A stretch of 64,000 nt of DNA from Cercis canadensis (taxonomy: Eukaryota; Streptophyta; Magnoliopsida; Fabales; Fabaceae). Positions 48,456 to 59,179 of this stretch are shown here, piece by piece. The position numbers and the translations under genes were made by a program. The stretch is from assembly GCA_003255065.1 (NCBI GenBank), contig QAOA01006460.1:691128-755127 (forward strand), given 5' to 3'. The notes below the pieces were generated by a model. The model searched no databases. It saw only the letters and a program-made list of their open reading frames with translations, and was not told the origin of the DNA. Every line of letters starts with the position of its first letter. Position 1 is the first letter of the stretch.

Positions 48456-50879
48456 TTAATTATAGGGGGCACCTGATGCCGGAATCCATTTATCTCCTTG
48501 AAGAAATGCCCTGACTGTAAAACTGCTTGCTTGTTTAGCAGTAATGGTTCTCAAACCTTTCCACTTCACCCTATTATTTGTTGTAGCACCTGGTCCAAAA
48601 TTCTTAAACTCTGCATAAAATATGGTATCTGGTGCTGAGTTTCCCACCCATGGTAGCCAGCCATTAGGGTCAATGAAGCTTCCCATTGTGGATTGCATGT
48701 ATACTGTTGTTGAGTAATTCTTCCATGGCCTTCCAAGGTATGTTCTGACAGAACTCAAGTCCCCTAAGGGTGTAATGTTGCAATTCTGAATTGAAATCCC
48801 TGTGTTCTGATTAGGGTCAACTTTGCCTTGTGCTGTGATCGTGTTCTGCTGGCCCTTCATAGGTGTCTTGGGCATAATGTTGCAGTTTTGGATGACAACT
48901 GCAGAATTGCCAAAGATAAAATCAACTGTGCCATAGATGTTGCATTCACGGTAGAATTGGCGATTGCTGTGAGCATAGAGAGTATCTTGGAATGCATCAA
49001 TGTGACACCGGTAGTAAACTGCTTGATCAGCACTTGTCATTAGTGCCACTGCCTGGTGCTTCTGTGGACCGGCTGTGTTGCGAAACCCCATATCCCTAGC
49101 AATGAAATTCTGTCCAAACACAGCTGAATTGCACAAAAATAAATAAAATATCACCCAAATTGTGTAAATTACAAAAACATTCCAAGCCACTAAATGCAGG
49201 CTAGTGGTCAAACTCTAATAGTTTGCAAGAAATCTTAGGTTCAAACTCTGTATTGTCATGTACAAAATAAAAATAAAAAATAAACATTTCACAATCAAAA
49301 AAAAAAAANAAAAAAAAAAAAAAAAAAACAAAGAGTGAAACTAATTACCAAAAGTTGCAGTTGAAAATGTTGGGGTGCCATCAATAAAGTTACGCCTGCC
49401 AGACACAATTGTATTAGTCATACCATCACCAATGATCATCACATTCCATTTGGTCTTCTCTACCCTCACATTTTCATAGTAAACCCCTTTTTTCACATAG
49501 ATCACAGTCCTCTTTCTACTCTTCTCAGGGACATGCTTAAGTGCATCAGTAATGGTTTTATATTTTCCGGTGCCATCTTGTGCCACAATAATATTAGCTT
49601 TACTCCTCAAATCCTCTGCAAGTAACTTGCGGTCTTTTGAATGAAGCCATTTTGGTGCTTCATTATGATGGGGTAAACTCAGTAAGCGCCTCAGGTTCAA
49701 CGAGCTCGCAGCCTTGCTAATCGAAGTAATGATGGCAAGGCTGTTACTGGTAAACTCAGTAGAATTTTTAAGATGATTTACAACACTATTCTTCAATTCT
49801 TCTTTCACCTCCTCCAAGCCATCAATGCAGGTCTGCTGGTAAGTACCTGTTGGAACGCACGAACAAACAATGACACTATTTTTATCAAGCAAAAGCCATA
49901 AAAGTCTATTTCAGTGATCGAGCAGTGAGTACTCTACTTTCTATGTTTCAAATTCAAATTTCAATAGGAATATAAGTGTGGTAGGTTTTATGTGAGAAGA
50001 ATAAGCTATGTACAACATGTCAAGTTTAAATTCCAATTTTATCCCAAAATAGAAAACTAAAAGCTGAGAATGTACTTGTCAATTCTAATTGAAAAGTAGG
50101 ATCAAATCTTACCCAAATTAAAAATTTATAGGTCAAAGGGAATGGATAGAATTAGAAAAATGATAATAACACCACTTGAGTGCAAAGGTGCAGAGGTGTC
50201 TCCATCTAAGTTAACATGTAAGTTTTATTAAAATAATGTTAACTCAAATATAAATATGTGTACAAGCCCGCGCCAAAAATTGATGTAAAACCATACCAAA
50301 AAGTTAGGTCTTTGAGACTAGTATAAATGCTTATATAATAGTACCTGCAGCACTCAACCACGTTTGAAGATCCTCAAAAACATCATGGATGGAAGAAATT
50401 TCCCCAGAAGACAATGACCTATTTAGATGATCAACAGCTAGACCCAGAAGCTCCCCACAATTTCTCAAAGCTTCTTTGGTCCTGTTATCCGTCACCCCTT
50501 TGAAAACTTCATTCTCAGAGAAATTTTGAGCTGCTTTGGACACTTCAGTCAAAGCCACATTAATTGACAACTTGAACAGCTCCTCAGGCTGAATCTGCCC
50601 TGAGTGAACTAGAGGGCCAAGGCTGCTATAGCATGATTCCTTGTACAATGTCACATCGCAAATGGCTTTAACCCCAGCCGAAACAGTATCACCATTGCCC
50701 TCTTTTGAGTTGTCACGAGAATTACGAGCATTAGTTCCAAGCACAGCAGCAAGAACAACACCAACAAGGATTATAGAGGACAAGCTTATGATTATGATCC
50801 TCTTTCGTGTCTTTCGCTGTGCTTCGAGCCTCGCTTGCTCGGCTTCGCCAACTTTGCTATAGGATTTGAAGAAAGACAT
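48456..50879 (-). CDS. Pectinesterase with N-terminal membrane anchor and inhibitor domain (type I PME)
   Basis: Wall enzyme that de-esterifies pectin. Three exons: 50879-50345, 49846-49349 and 49123-48456, phases agreeing, 566 residues. The N-terminus is cytosolic and charged (MSFFKSYSKVGEAEQARLEA), followed by a membrane segment at about 27-48. The inhibitor domain runs from ICDVTLYKESC to TYQQTCIDGL. Two processing motifs, LRRLL and DRKLL, lie before the catalytic domain, as in PMEs cleaved in the Golgi. Catalytic residues are present: HQAVAL (Q368), QDTLY (D391), VDFIFGN (D412) and YLGRPW (R476). Intron two contains an N in a poly-A run (49309). It converges on the other esterase but belongs to a different subclass (membrane anchor, RRLL), so this is not a recent tandem duplicate. 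Confidence 0.94.
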
Positions 50880-52820
50880 GTTTAACAGGTAGGTTTCTTT
50901 GTGTTGTTCTGCTTATTGCAGATCTGATGGTGGACATAGGTTTGTCAACGCACACACACATATATATATACACAAAAGAGTGGAAGTTCGGTAGAACGTA
51001 ACGCGGTTCTACGTGCAACGCACTTTCCTATATATTGCATGCTAAATGGAGTGCCTGTCATGTTAGACAATATTTTTCTTTTTCTTTTCTTTCAAATTAA
51101 TAAATACGTTTCAATTGTATTAATATTTGACGTTTTGAACATGTCAACATGATACTTTGATACTTTCTCCCCAAAGTAATAGAAAAACAGAGAAAAACAA
51201 AAAAAGAAGGAGAAGGTGAATTTTTTCTTTATTTTTCCATAATTTTTTTGGGAGTGAAAATGAATAATATATATTACAACCAGAGAACGTGTTCAGCAGC
51301 TCTCGTCTTGTTTTGGGCTATAGAAATATTTAGGTAAGAAGTTTTTTCCCTTTTAATAAAAAAAANAAGTTTTTTCCCTTTAAAAAAAAAAAAAACAAGG
51401 TTATATACTAGGGAAACAAACATCGGCCCTTTAAGCCTAGAGTCATGATCAATCCATACATACAAGTTGAACATACCTAGATCAGGCTTAAAGGGTCAAA
51501 CGGCCAGATATCAATAAAATAGTCAAAGGGTTAGTTTACTATTTATTTATTTCATAAAAAATAATTTAAGATAAAGAAACTATCTCAAGGTATGCTACAA
51601 CTTTAAATGAAGATTTATACTAATACTTATAAATCGCTTACTAAAAAAAATTGCCAATAATATAAATTAAACATAAACTTTACAAACAAAATACTTTGAT
51701 CTTTACCAGCTAAATCAACTCATATTGGCATCAGCTCACCATTTTTACTACCACCCCGAGTGGCAATCTAGGTTGAAACTCGAAAGTTGTTGTTGCAAGT
51801 AGTTTTGTCAAACTAGCTAGGTCTATTTCAGCCCTATTTAATCCAAGAGTTAAATGGCCCAACCTTCTTTTTTTTTAATAGATTTAGTTTCTAATATCAA
51901 GCCTCTAAAATTAATCTAAAGCCCACCCGAAGCCCTATTTAAAACGGATTGGCATGTCAAGTTGGGCCAATTTTGAGGGTGCTAGCTATAATGCTATGTT
52001 AGCAAAGAGAAGAGAAAGAAATAATAGATGCCCTTCCTTTGTCGTTTTTTTTTTCTCCACCTTATTGCTTCTTGATATTTTTGTGAATAGAAGTCCCAAG
52101 GATTTTAGAGCTATTGTGCTAAAAAGGTGCTAAATCATATATGGACTTGCTCTACTATGATTGTCTATATGCTTTGATTTTTAGAGGAGATGTAGGACAG
52201 CATGAGAGAAAGAACAAGAAAGGAAGATCAAATATCAAAGATACCTTTCTTGGGATCTATTAAAATTTGGAATAGATAATAGGAAGTATCACATTTCATC
52301 TCCATAAACTTCAACCCATCCACTTAAAAACAAAAATTAAACTTAAAGCTTCTAACTCAATGCTTAATTATTGAAGTGTCTCATAAAAGACATATATCAA
52401 AAAGTACTGTACAAACATCTTTCCTTTTCCCTATTGATTTGAATTTGAATCTTCCAATTTTGAAATAAAATATTTCACTGTGATTAACTATATTACTTCT
52501 CATAGACTAAAACTCATAATAAGTATAATGAACTCTTATATCGTCATGTTCTATATATAACCTTAAGATTTTACTATTTTAAATCATTTTGATGGACACT
52601 AACCTGCAAAAATAATTTAAACATTATTGTAATTTTTCATGCTAAACAATATTGATAACTTTTTATAGGAAGTAACTGATAAAGAATCCTAAACATTTTA
52701 ACAATATTTTGCTAATAGCTTTCTTTCTACCCAATATAACAAGAAGTATACAAGCATCAGCTTCCCTGCACCACAAAATAGCACTTTTACTATTGATGAG
52801 ATGAAAACTTCTCAAAATCC
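50880..52820. other. Intergenic, 5' flank of the second pectinesterase
   Basis: A (CA)n/(TA)n stretch lies at 50950-50973. A short duplication (aagttttttccctttt) surrounds the N at 51366. CCCTTTAAGCCT (51428-51439) and its reverse complement AGGCTTAAAGGG (51485-51496) form an inverted repeat. At 51845-51965 'ggcccaacc', 'aaagcccacccgaagccct' and 'gttgggcc' suggest a decayed hAT-type element. No gene seen. Confidence 0.45.
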
Positions 52821-52837
52821 GCTTCACAAATGAGGGG

Positions 52838-53080
52838 TATATTCAATGGTTGTTGGGGGTTCAGTGCATCAGTTTCAATTGATGAGACTATAAGAACTCG
52901 CAAAAATGGTTATGTTGAGGAGGCAGTATAGATTTGCTGGGTTGAAGCTACAGAAATGGGCTACATGAACAGTGATGCGATCGAGTTATTGAACCAAATA
53001 TTCCCAGAAATTAGGGAAGTACACGATCCTTTTGCTATAAGGGAAATACTAGGTGATAACCTAAGTAAGCAAATTGGATA
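52838..53080 (+). pseudogene. Unidentified coding relic
   Basis: One frame reads convincingly like protein on both sides of a single TAG: GCWGFSASVSIDETIRTRKN with GYVEEAV before it, and ICWVEATEMGYMNSDAIELL with NQIFPEIREVHDPFAIREIL and GDNLSKQIG after it, then a stop. The composition and absence of further stops suggest a real coding origin. I do not recognise the family. No start or splice sites of a whole gene are visible, so it is probably a gene fragment. Confidence 0.45.
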
Positions 53081-53564
53081 GGAAGGAAATTGCACTTTGT
53101 TTTTGGCTCTAAGGGTTCTATGTTAAATAAGATTTTGATGTTTTTTTTCCAAAAACAAAAGAAAAAGAGACGTGTTTGACAACCAAGAGGTAGGTCAAAT
53201 TGTTTACTATCAAATAATGCACCAGTCTTGTCCTTGTCCAGTTGTCCTCCTTATTATTGCCACCCTGTCCTCCTCATGTCCCAGAAATTTCGTTCATGAC
53301 ATATTCTTTTAATTTTAGACAATTTCTTTCAAGAAAAAAAAAATAGGTTTACTGTTCAGATTATTTCATATACCTCCTCTCCAAAAAGAAATTGCCTAGA
53401 CAAAACTCAATAGGAAGTATAAAACTATTAATTTAGACATGACTTAGCTAGTTTTTGCTATTTCATATACCTCTTCTCCGCGGAGTCTCTTGCCCCATGT
53501 GCAAAGTTTGTTATTGTTCTATATTTGAGTCTGTTTAATTCTTATCATTGTAGGGTCATCAGAC

Positions 53565-54240
53565 CTGGCTTTGGAGTATTAGAACGTGGATCCTGAACCA
53601 TTATTGTCCTTGCAGATACAATTTAAAACGTGGTCCCAACAAAATTATCAGTTATGTGGTTCTGCACAAGTGGTCTATAAATACAAATGACACTGAATTT
53701 TCAGAAGTGGTCTATAAATACAAACGATACTGAATTTCCAGAAGCTTGATGTCATTCTTTTTTTTGTCTTTTGAGGTGGTCTCTACACTTTTAGTGTGAA
53801 ACTAATCTCCACTTTAAACTTCGACATATGTCTTGGCCAATAGTCTCAGACTAATCTCCACTTGAACTTGTGGCATATGTCTTGGCCAATAGTCTTTTTA
53901 GTAGGATTTGAATTTTTAATATTATCTCAAGATTCGTCTTACATAAAACGTGGCTTTGGAACATTAGATGGTGGATGCTGAACCATTATTGTCTTTGAAG
54001 TTACAGTGCAAAACGTGGTCCCAACAAAATTATCAGTTATGTGGTCCTTTACAAGTGGTCTATAAATAGAAACGACACTGAATTTTCAGAAGTTTGATAT
54101 CATTTTTTTTTTTGGTCTCACGAGAAGATCTTCACTTTTTAATGTAAGACTAATTTCTACTCAAACTTCGACATATGCCTTGAAGTAGTCTTTCTAATAA
54201 GGTTCAAACTCTTGTTATTACTTCAAAATTCATCTTACAT
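53565..54240. repeat. Tandem duplication, unit about 375-385 bp
   Basis: Unit one (about 53565-53940) and unit two (about 53948-54240) share 'tggctttgga', 'tggat(c/g)ctgaaccattattgtc', 'aaaacgtggtcccaacaaaa' with 'ttatcagttatgtggt', and 'agtggtctataaata'. A smaller internal duplication (agtggtctataaatacaaa..gaatttycagaag) occurs in unit one at 53670-53745. Non-coding. Confidence 0.8.
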
Positions 54241-54679
54241 AAAATTTAATTTGCTTACTGAGCCACAACAAATAGTTAATTTTTACCATGATTTGATATT
54301 AAAGCAAACTTGCTATTATAATAATTTGAAATTTTTGGGAAGTAACGTTATACCCACCGCTATGTTTTTATATTTTCTCACTGCTGCAGAGCCTAGTTTG
54401 ATTTACTCGTTAGGGGCATTTAGTGCGTGGAATCTAACCTTTTTTTTATCATTTTATAGCAAATATGAGAGATGAATAAAAGAAATGAATAAAGAAAACT
54501 GGAATGTTAAAACAAGTCCATGTTACTAACCGTATATACATATATATTATAGGCAAGTTCTCTCTTATTTTTCTTATGTCGTTTTTTTTTCATTTTCTGC
54601 GTACGGGCAAGTTGATAGAAAGGTCAAAGGAAAATCATTGCATGCATGAAAAAGGAAAAAGCTAGAAAATAGAATCCTG
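54241..54679. other. Intergenic
   Basis: AT-rich, no recognised feature. Confidence 0.45.
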
Positions 54680-54845
54680 GGGTCTCGAATCAATAGAAAA
54701 GACAAATCCCTTATGATAAATACACCAGATCCGGCTCGGTTATTGATAAAGTGAATAGATCTGTCATTTCTTGAAATCTCTCTTGTGATTCAAAATCGTG
54801 GTGTAACGTGTATTCCCCTCTGTTCCGGCCATGGAATAGATGAAA
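54680..54845 (-). pseudogene. ycf2: Nuclear insertion of plastid ycf2 DNA (NUPT)
   Basis: Read on the minus strand this matches a segment of the chloroplast ycf2 gene: [20 protein letters not shown] then [16 protein letters not shown], continuing in another frame with [12 protein letters not shown] 4-bp insertion after the LVY codons shifts the frame, and several residues differ from usual ycf2, so the copy is old and not functional. Only about 165 bp are preserved, with ordinary nuclear AT-rich DNA on both sides, which excludes a plastid contig here. Confidence 0.85.
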
Positions 54846-55349
54846 TAAATTAAAAAATGAATTTTATCAATATATATGTAAATTATGTTATATCTTAAAT
54901 TGTCCATAACGATATGACAAGATGGACCCAGATAAATTAAATACGAGTCAAGGATTGTATCATCTAGTGGCTATAAAATGTTATCTTGTTTCAGTGTTCA
55001 ACGGCTTCAGAGAGCTCATCCTTCTCTTCACTTCTTTTGTCTTTCATAAATACCTTCAATTATTGTAGCCAAAAAGAAAGACCATTTTGGATATCGTGTA
55101 CAGTGTTGGAAAAATGTCATGTGTGGTATGGAAGCTATCATCTCAGATACTTTAGAAATAGTCTCATCAGCATGAGTTTATATAAGAAGAGTTGGAACTT
55201 GTTAACATTTGATTTCATACGTCATTGTTATGGAAGACCTACCATGGTACACTATGTAATTTTCTGTAAATGATTAAAAACATCTAGCCGGCAATAAATT
55301 AGAAGAAAAATGTATGTGGTCAACTTTCTATAGATGATAATAGTGGAGC
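54846..55349. other. Intergenic
   Basis: No gene recognised. The open frame at 54986-55273 has no family resemblance. Confidence 0.45.
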
Positions 55350-55757
55350 CAAATTGTTACGAGTCTCATAAGAAAGTGTGAAATAGTACTTAAGTCTAAG
55401 AAACTCTCTAACCTGATAAGTTAGTCTTTTGGGTTTGGCTCTCCTCTTGGCCTTGAGACCTAACATTTGTGCTTTCAATATTAAGAGTCGGTGCGACATG
55501 AAAAATGGCTACCCAGTATTTGATAAGGTCTAGAGTAAAGTCATCCAAAGGGGAAAAAGGCTACCTGGTGCTAAGAAGAGTCTAGAGTGAGAGCCGTCCG
55601 CGGGTGTCAAGCTTCTCAAGAGGTGGGCAATGTTACGAGTCTCATATCGGTTCTACAAAAAAGTGTGAAATGATATTTAAGTCTAAGAGGTTCTCTCACC
55701 TAATAGACTTATCTTTTGGGTTGGACTCTCCTCTTGGACTTGAGACCTAACACAAAT
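55350..55757 (+). mobile_element. TRIM element (miniature LTR retrotransposon), complete
   Basis: Two direct terminal repeats, 55355-55465 (111 bp) and 55631-55752 (122 bp), both start TGTTACGAGTCTCAT and end GAGACCTAACA. A purine-rich tract (aagaggtgggcaa) precedes the second. CAAAT flanks both sides (55350-55354 and 55753-55757) as the 5-bp target duplication. Total length is 398 bp with 165 bp of non-coding interior, typical of TRIMs. Confidence 0.9.
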
Positions 55758-56242
55758 CATACTAACCAAAGTCATAATAATATGCTTTAGTCCGATAATT
55801 AATTTTTTTGATAAGATTTAATCTAACAATTAATTGTATTGAGTATATATATATATAGAAAATCTGAATTTATTAAAAAATCGAATGAGTCTAATATAAA
55901 TCTGATTAAATTTTGAATAAAGCATAATTATATACAAATTTTACCATATATTTAGTAATATCTAAATTTAATTAAATTAACATAAAACTTTAATTAGACC
56001 TATATAGGCTTATCTTTTTCTTTTTTTTTGTGAGGCTTAAATTCTATAGACCTTTATATCTAGGTGTCCAAAGCATAGTTTCTCTTTCGTGTTTTTCATT
56101 TGACAAAGAGCAATTATATGCTTACTTCTCTTCTTCTATATTTCTTTTACACATACATACTGAAACGTTTAAAATTTTAATTTGACAAATTAAATTAACT
56201 CTACAACTTTTACACGTTTTTTTAAAGGTGTAGTTAAGAGAA
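55758..56242. other. Intergenic
   Basis: AT-rich with a short (AT)n tract near 55845. Nothing recognised. Confidence 0.5.
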
Positions 56243-56453
56243 GGAGGTTTCTTAGATATTTTTAGTATTTATATAGTATGTCATACTATATAGGAATAAC
56301 CAATAAATGAATGACATGTGTACAAATTAACTGTTTTTAAGTTTGTTTAAAAAATTAAATAAATTATATTTTATATATAATAAAATATGAAAATTATGTA
56401 TGCTTGCCACGTCAGTGTAGTATGACATATTTACGTAGTATCATAGAATCCCC
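56243..56453 (-). mobile_element. MITE, 'tatgtcata' family, copy E, with 10-bp target duplication
   Basis: The best-preserved copy of the family, 211 bp, reading GGAGGTTTCTTAGATA at the left and, reversed, GGGGATTCTATGATACTACG at the right. GTTAAGAGAA stands on both sides (56233-56242 and 56454-56463). A 9-11 bp duplication with long imperfect inverted ends points to the Mutator superfamily. Confidence 0.85.
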
Positions 56454-57029
56454 GTTAAGAGAATCATTTTTCCTAAAGAAATGATACCGTAAGAATTAAG
56501 ATATTTCACCAAAGCTAACATTTGTAGGGCCTAGTTAATTTGAACTACTGCCCAAAAACATTTAAGTCGGTTAATAAATTATAAAATGTAGATTAAATTA
56601 ATTAACGCGCTTAGTAGTGAAAAAATATATATAAAATATATGGTAGTAAATATAGCACTAGTGGTCCATAACTTTTCAATGAATAATTAATGAACTTGTT
56701 ATGTTTTTCTCTGTACGTTAGTTGGGAAATTTCATACGACTATTATTCGAATTTGGTACACGTTCTTTTTTTATACTAAATTTCTCATTATAAATATAAA
56801 TTATATATTTATTTATTATTTTCAACGATGGACTTAGGTTATCTTTTCTTTTTTATAATGAGAAATTTTAGTATAGAAGAAAAACATACCAGATTCGAAT
56901 AGGAGTGGTGCAAAATTTCCAAACTAAGGTTACACGTTAAAAACATGAGTTCATTAACCATTGAAAAGTAAAATAAAAAATTATAAAAACAATCTTATCA
57001 GCCCAAATAATGATGAAGTTGTCATTTTT
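56454..57029. other. Promoter-side flank of the ZIFL gene
   Basis: AT-rich spacer. At 56690-56960 short segments are repeated in inverted form (about 'ttcataatgagaaattt' and 'gaatttggta/taccagattcga'), a possible decayed inverted-repeat element. Nothing coding. Confidence 0.4.
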
Positions 57030-57078
57030 GGAAAATGAGTTTTTATGTTTACCAGTTCAATTTGTGCTGTCTAACCCT

Positions 57079-57359
57079 ATATATATCCTTTCCACCTCTG
57101 ACACTGTATATGCAAAGAATCCAAATAGCTTACGTTCACATTTTAGTAGCTGGATCTCCAGGCATAGCCACAAACACAATAGAGGTACGTATTCTGTTTC
57201 TCTCTCAGCAAACATTGATATTTTCAAGTTTAAGGGAAAGAAAGAAAAAAACAGCGTTCTCTTCTGAGATTTCTTATCTGATGGATGAACATTGCAGGTT
57301 CATAACTAGATATCACTCAATATTCAAGAAGAGACCATTTTTGCAAATATCAGAAAATC
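57079..57359 (+). promoter_or_regulatory. Probable TATA box and intron-containing 5' leader of the ZIFL gene
   Basis: CCTATATATATCC at 57077-57089 is a TATA-like sequence. Downstream, AGAG|gtacgt (57185) and ttgcag| (57297) delimit a plausible 5' UTR intron ahead of the ATG at 57360. Inferred from sequence only. Confidence 0.45.
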
Positions 57360-59143
57360 ATGGCCGAGGGAGTCAAAGAGCCATTGTTGCAGAAAAAGAA
57401 GATTTACTATGAAGATTGCCCTGGCTGCAAAGTGGAACAACTTAAAGAGACACAAGAAGGGATACCATTTAAAGGACTTGGATTTATTTGGATTATTGTA
57501 ATTGGCTCTTGTAAGCGACACTTTCTTCTCATATATTTTTCTCTTCTTTTTCTTTCTTTCTTGCCATATCTCTTTTCTCTTGTTTTTCTATTAAAAACTT
57601 TTTCAGTCGGAAGAAGAAATTTCAGGGAAGGAAGTGCTTTTCCTCTAGTGGTGTAGCTAGACTACCTCCCTTTTTTTTTACCCATACTGATGAATCTAAA
57701 AAAAAATTCCTTGAAGTTGGATAAAATCACAAGCAGTTGCAGGATTCGTAGTTCATACTTTAATTGGAATTTCCTATGCAGTTCCCTTTATTGCTCTTTT
57801 CTGAATTTTTTTTTTCCATCATGCAGTACACAAAATCTTGGGTTTGGTTGTCTTAGGATTTGTTTGCGAGTTAAAATTAAAAAAAAAAAAATGAGAGAAA
57901 AGAAAATGAATAAATGTATTCATCCTCTTATTTGAGAATTCAACATCAAAAAAGTTAAAAAAAAAAAAATCAAGGAATAACCCCAAATTTTTACATTCTT
58001 TTTTTGTCTTTATTGTTGTGTTTTTTCAATTTAGAAAATTTGGAGAAAAAATAATAATAATTTACTATTATACCTCTATTAAATCTTATATTAAATATAT
58101 TTACTTTATAAATAAATAAAAAATTTATAAAATTATAAATTTTATTTTTTTTCTTTCATTTTCTCTATTTTGCTCATTTTAATCATTTAAATAAATGAGA
58201 GAAAAACACTTCTCTTTCCCTCTCTTTTTCTTTTTTCTCACTTCAAACTCTCAAACAAAACTTTAATGATTTTTCTACGCATTTAACTTTTTAGTTAAAA
58301 TTTATTTGTTTAATTTATCTTTTGTCTTTTGTGAGAATGATTGCCTTTTGTCTCATATTTAGTATTGTTCAAGTGATGTGGACAATATTAGCGCGGGGAA
58401 TCCTCTAACCTTTTTTTCTTCTTTTTTGTTTTGTGTGTGTGGGGTTTTTCAGCACTGCCAATATCATCTCTCTTCCCTTTCCTCTATTTCATGGTGAGTG
58501 TAATTATATGTTACGTACTCAATTTATTTTGTTATGGACTTGAATAAAAAAATTGTTAATAATTGGAATCGAAAATTAGTTTTATAATGCTTTCTAGATG
58601 TAGACACTAGACAGCTCTTTGTGATAATGTATTTAAAATGTTTAATTAGTTATTTATGAAAATGAATAGGAAAATATATTTTTTTAAAAAAATATTTTCT
58701 AATTTCTTACAGATTCTACTAGATCTTGAATTAGTCAAAAAAGAATTTAAAAAAGGATTTTTTGTTGTCTAGCATGAAAAGATCTAAAATTGGATTTCAT
58801 CACAATATTATATCAATAAATCAACAAATGAATTTTAGGGAGCAGTTATATTTCCACACTCAATTTTATTAATGTCACATTCTTTTTTATGTCTAAATAT
58901 AATATAGACTAATTTACTTTAATTTAATATGAAAAGTTTTTAGTCAATTGTAAAAAGTAAAAACTGTCATTTAATATAAAAAAAAAATTAGTCAAAGTTA
59001 AAAACTTTTCATAATAATTGAAAATAATTTAATCTATATCATATTTAGGCATTAAATAAGATATAACATTAATAAAATAGGATGCGAAAATAGCGACTCC
59101 TAAATTTTATCACTAAAAAATCCTAATAAAGTTTTAAAAGAGA

Positions 59144-59179
<36 letters not shown>

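Noticed and set aside
54986..55273. 95-codon frame
   Set aside because: No family resemblance, no codon or motif support, and located in repeat-rich DNA.
55355..55752. Small non-coding RNA gene suggested by repeated 'gttacgagtctcat'
   Set aside because: Terminal repeats, TG..CA ends and the CAAAT duplication show a TRIM element.
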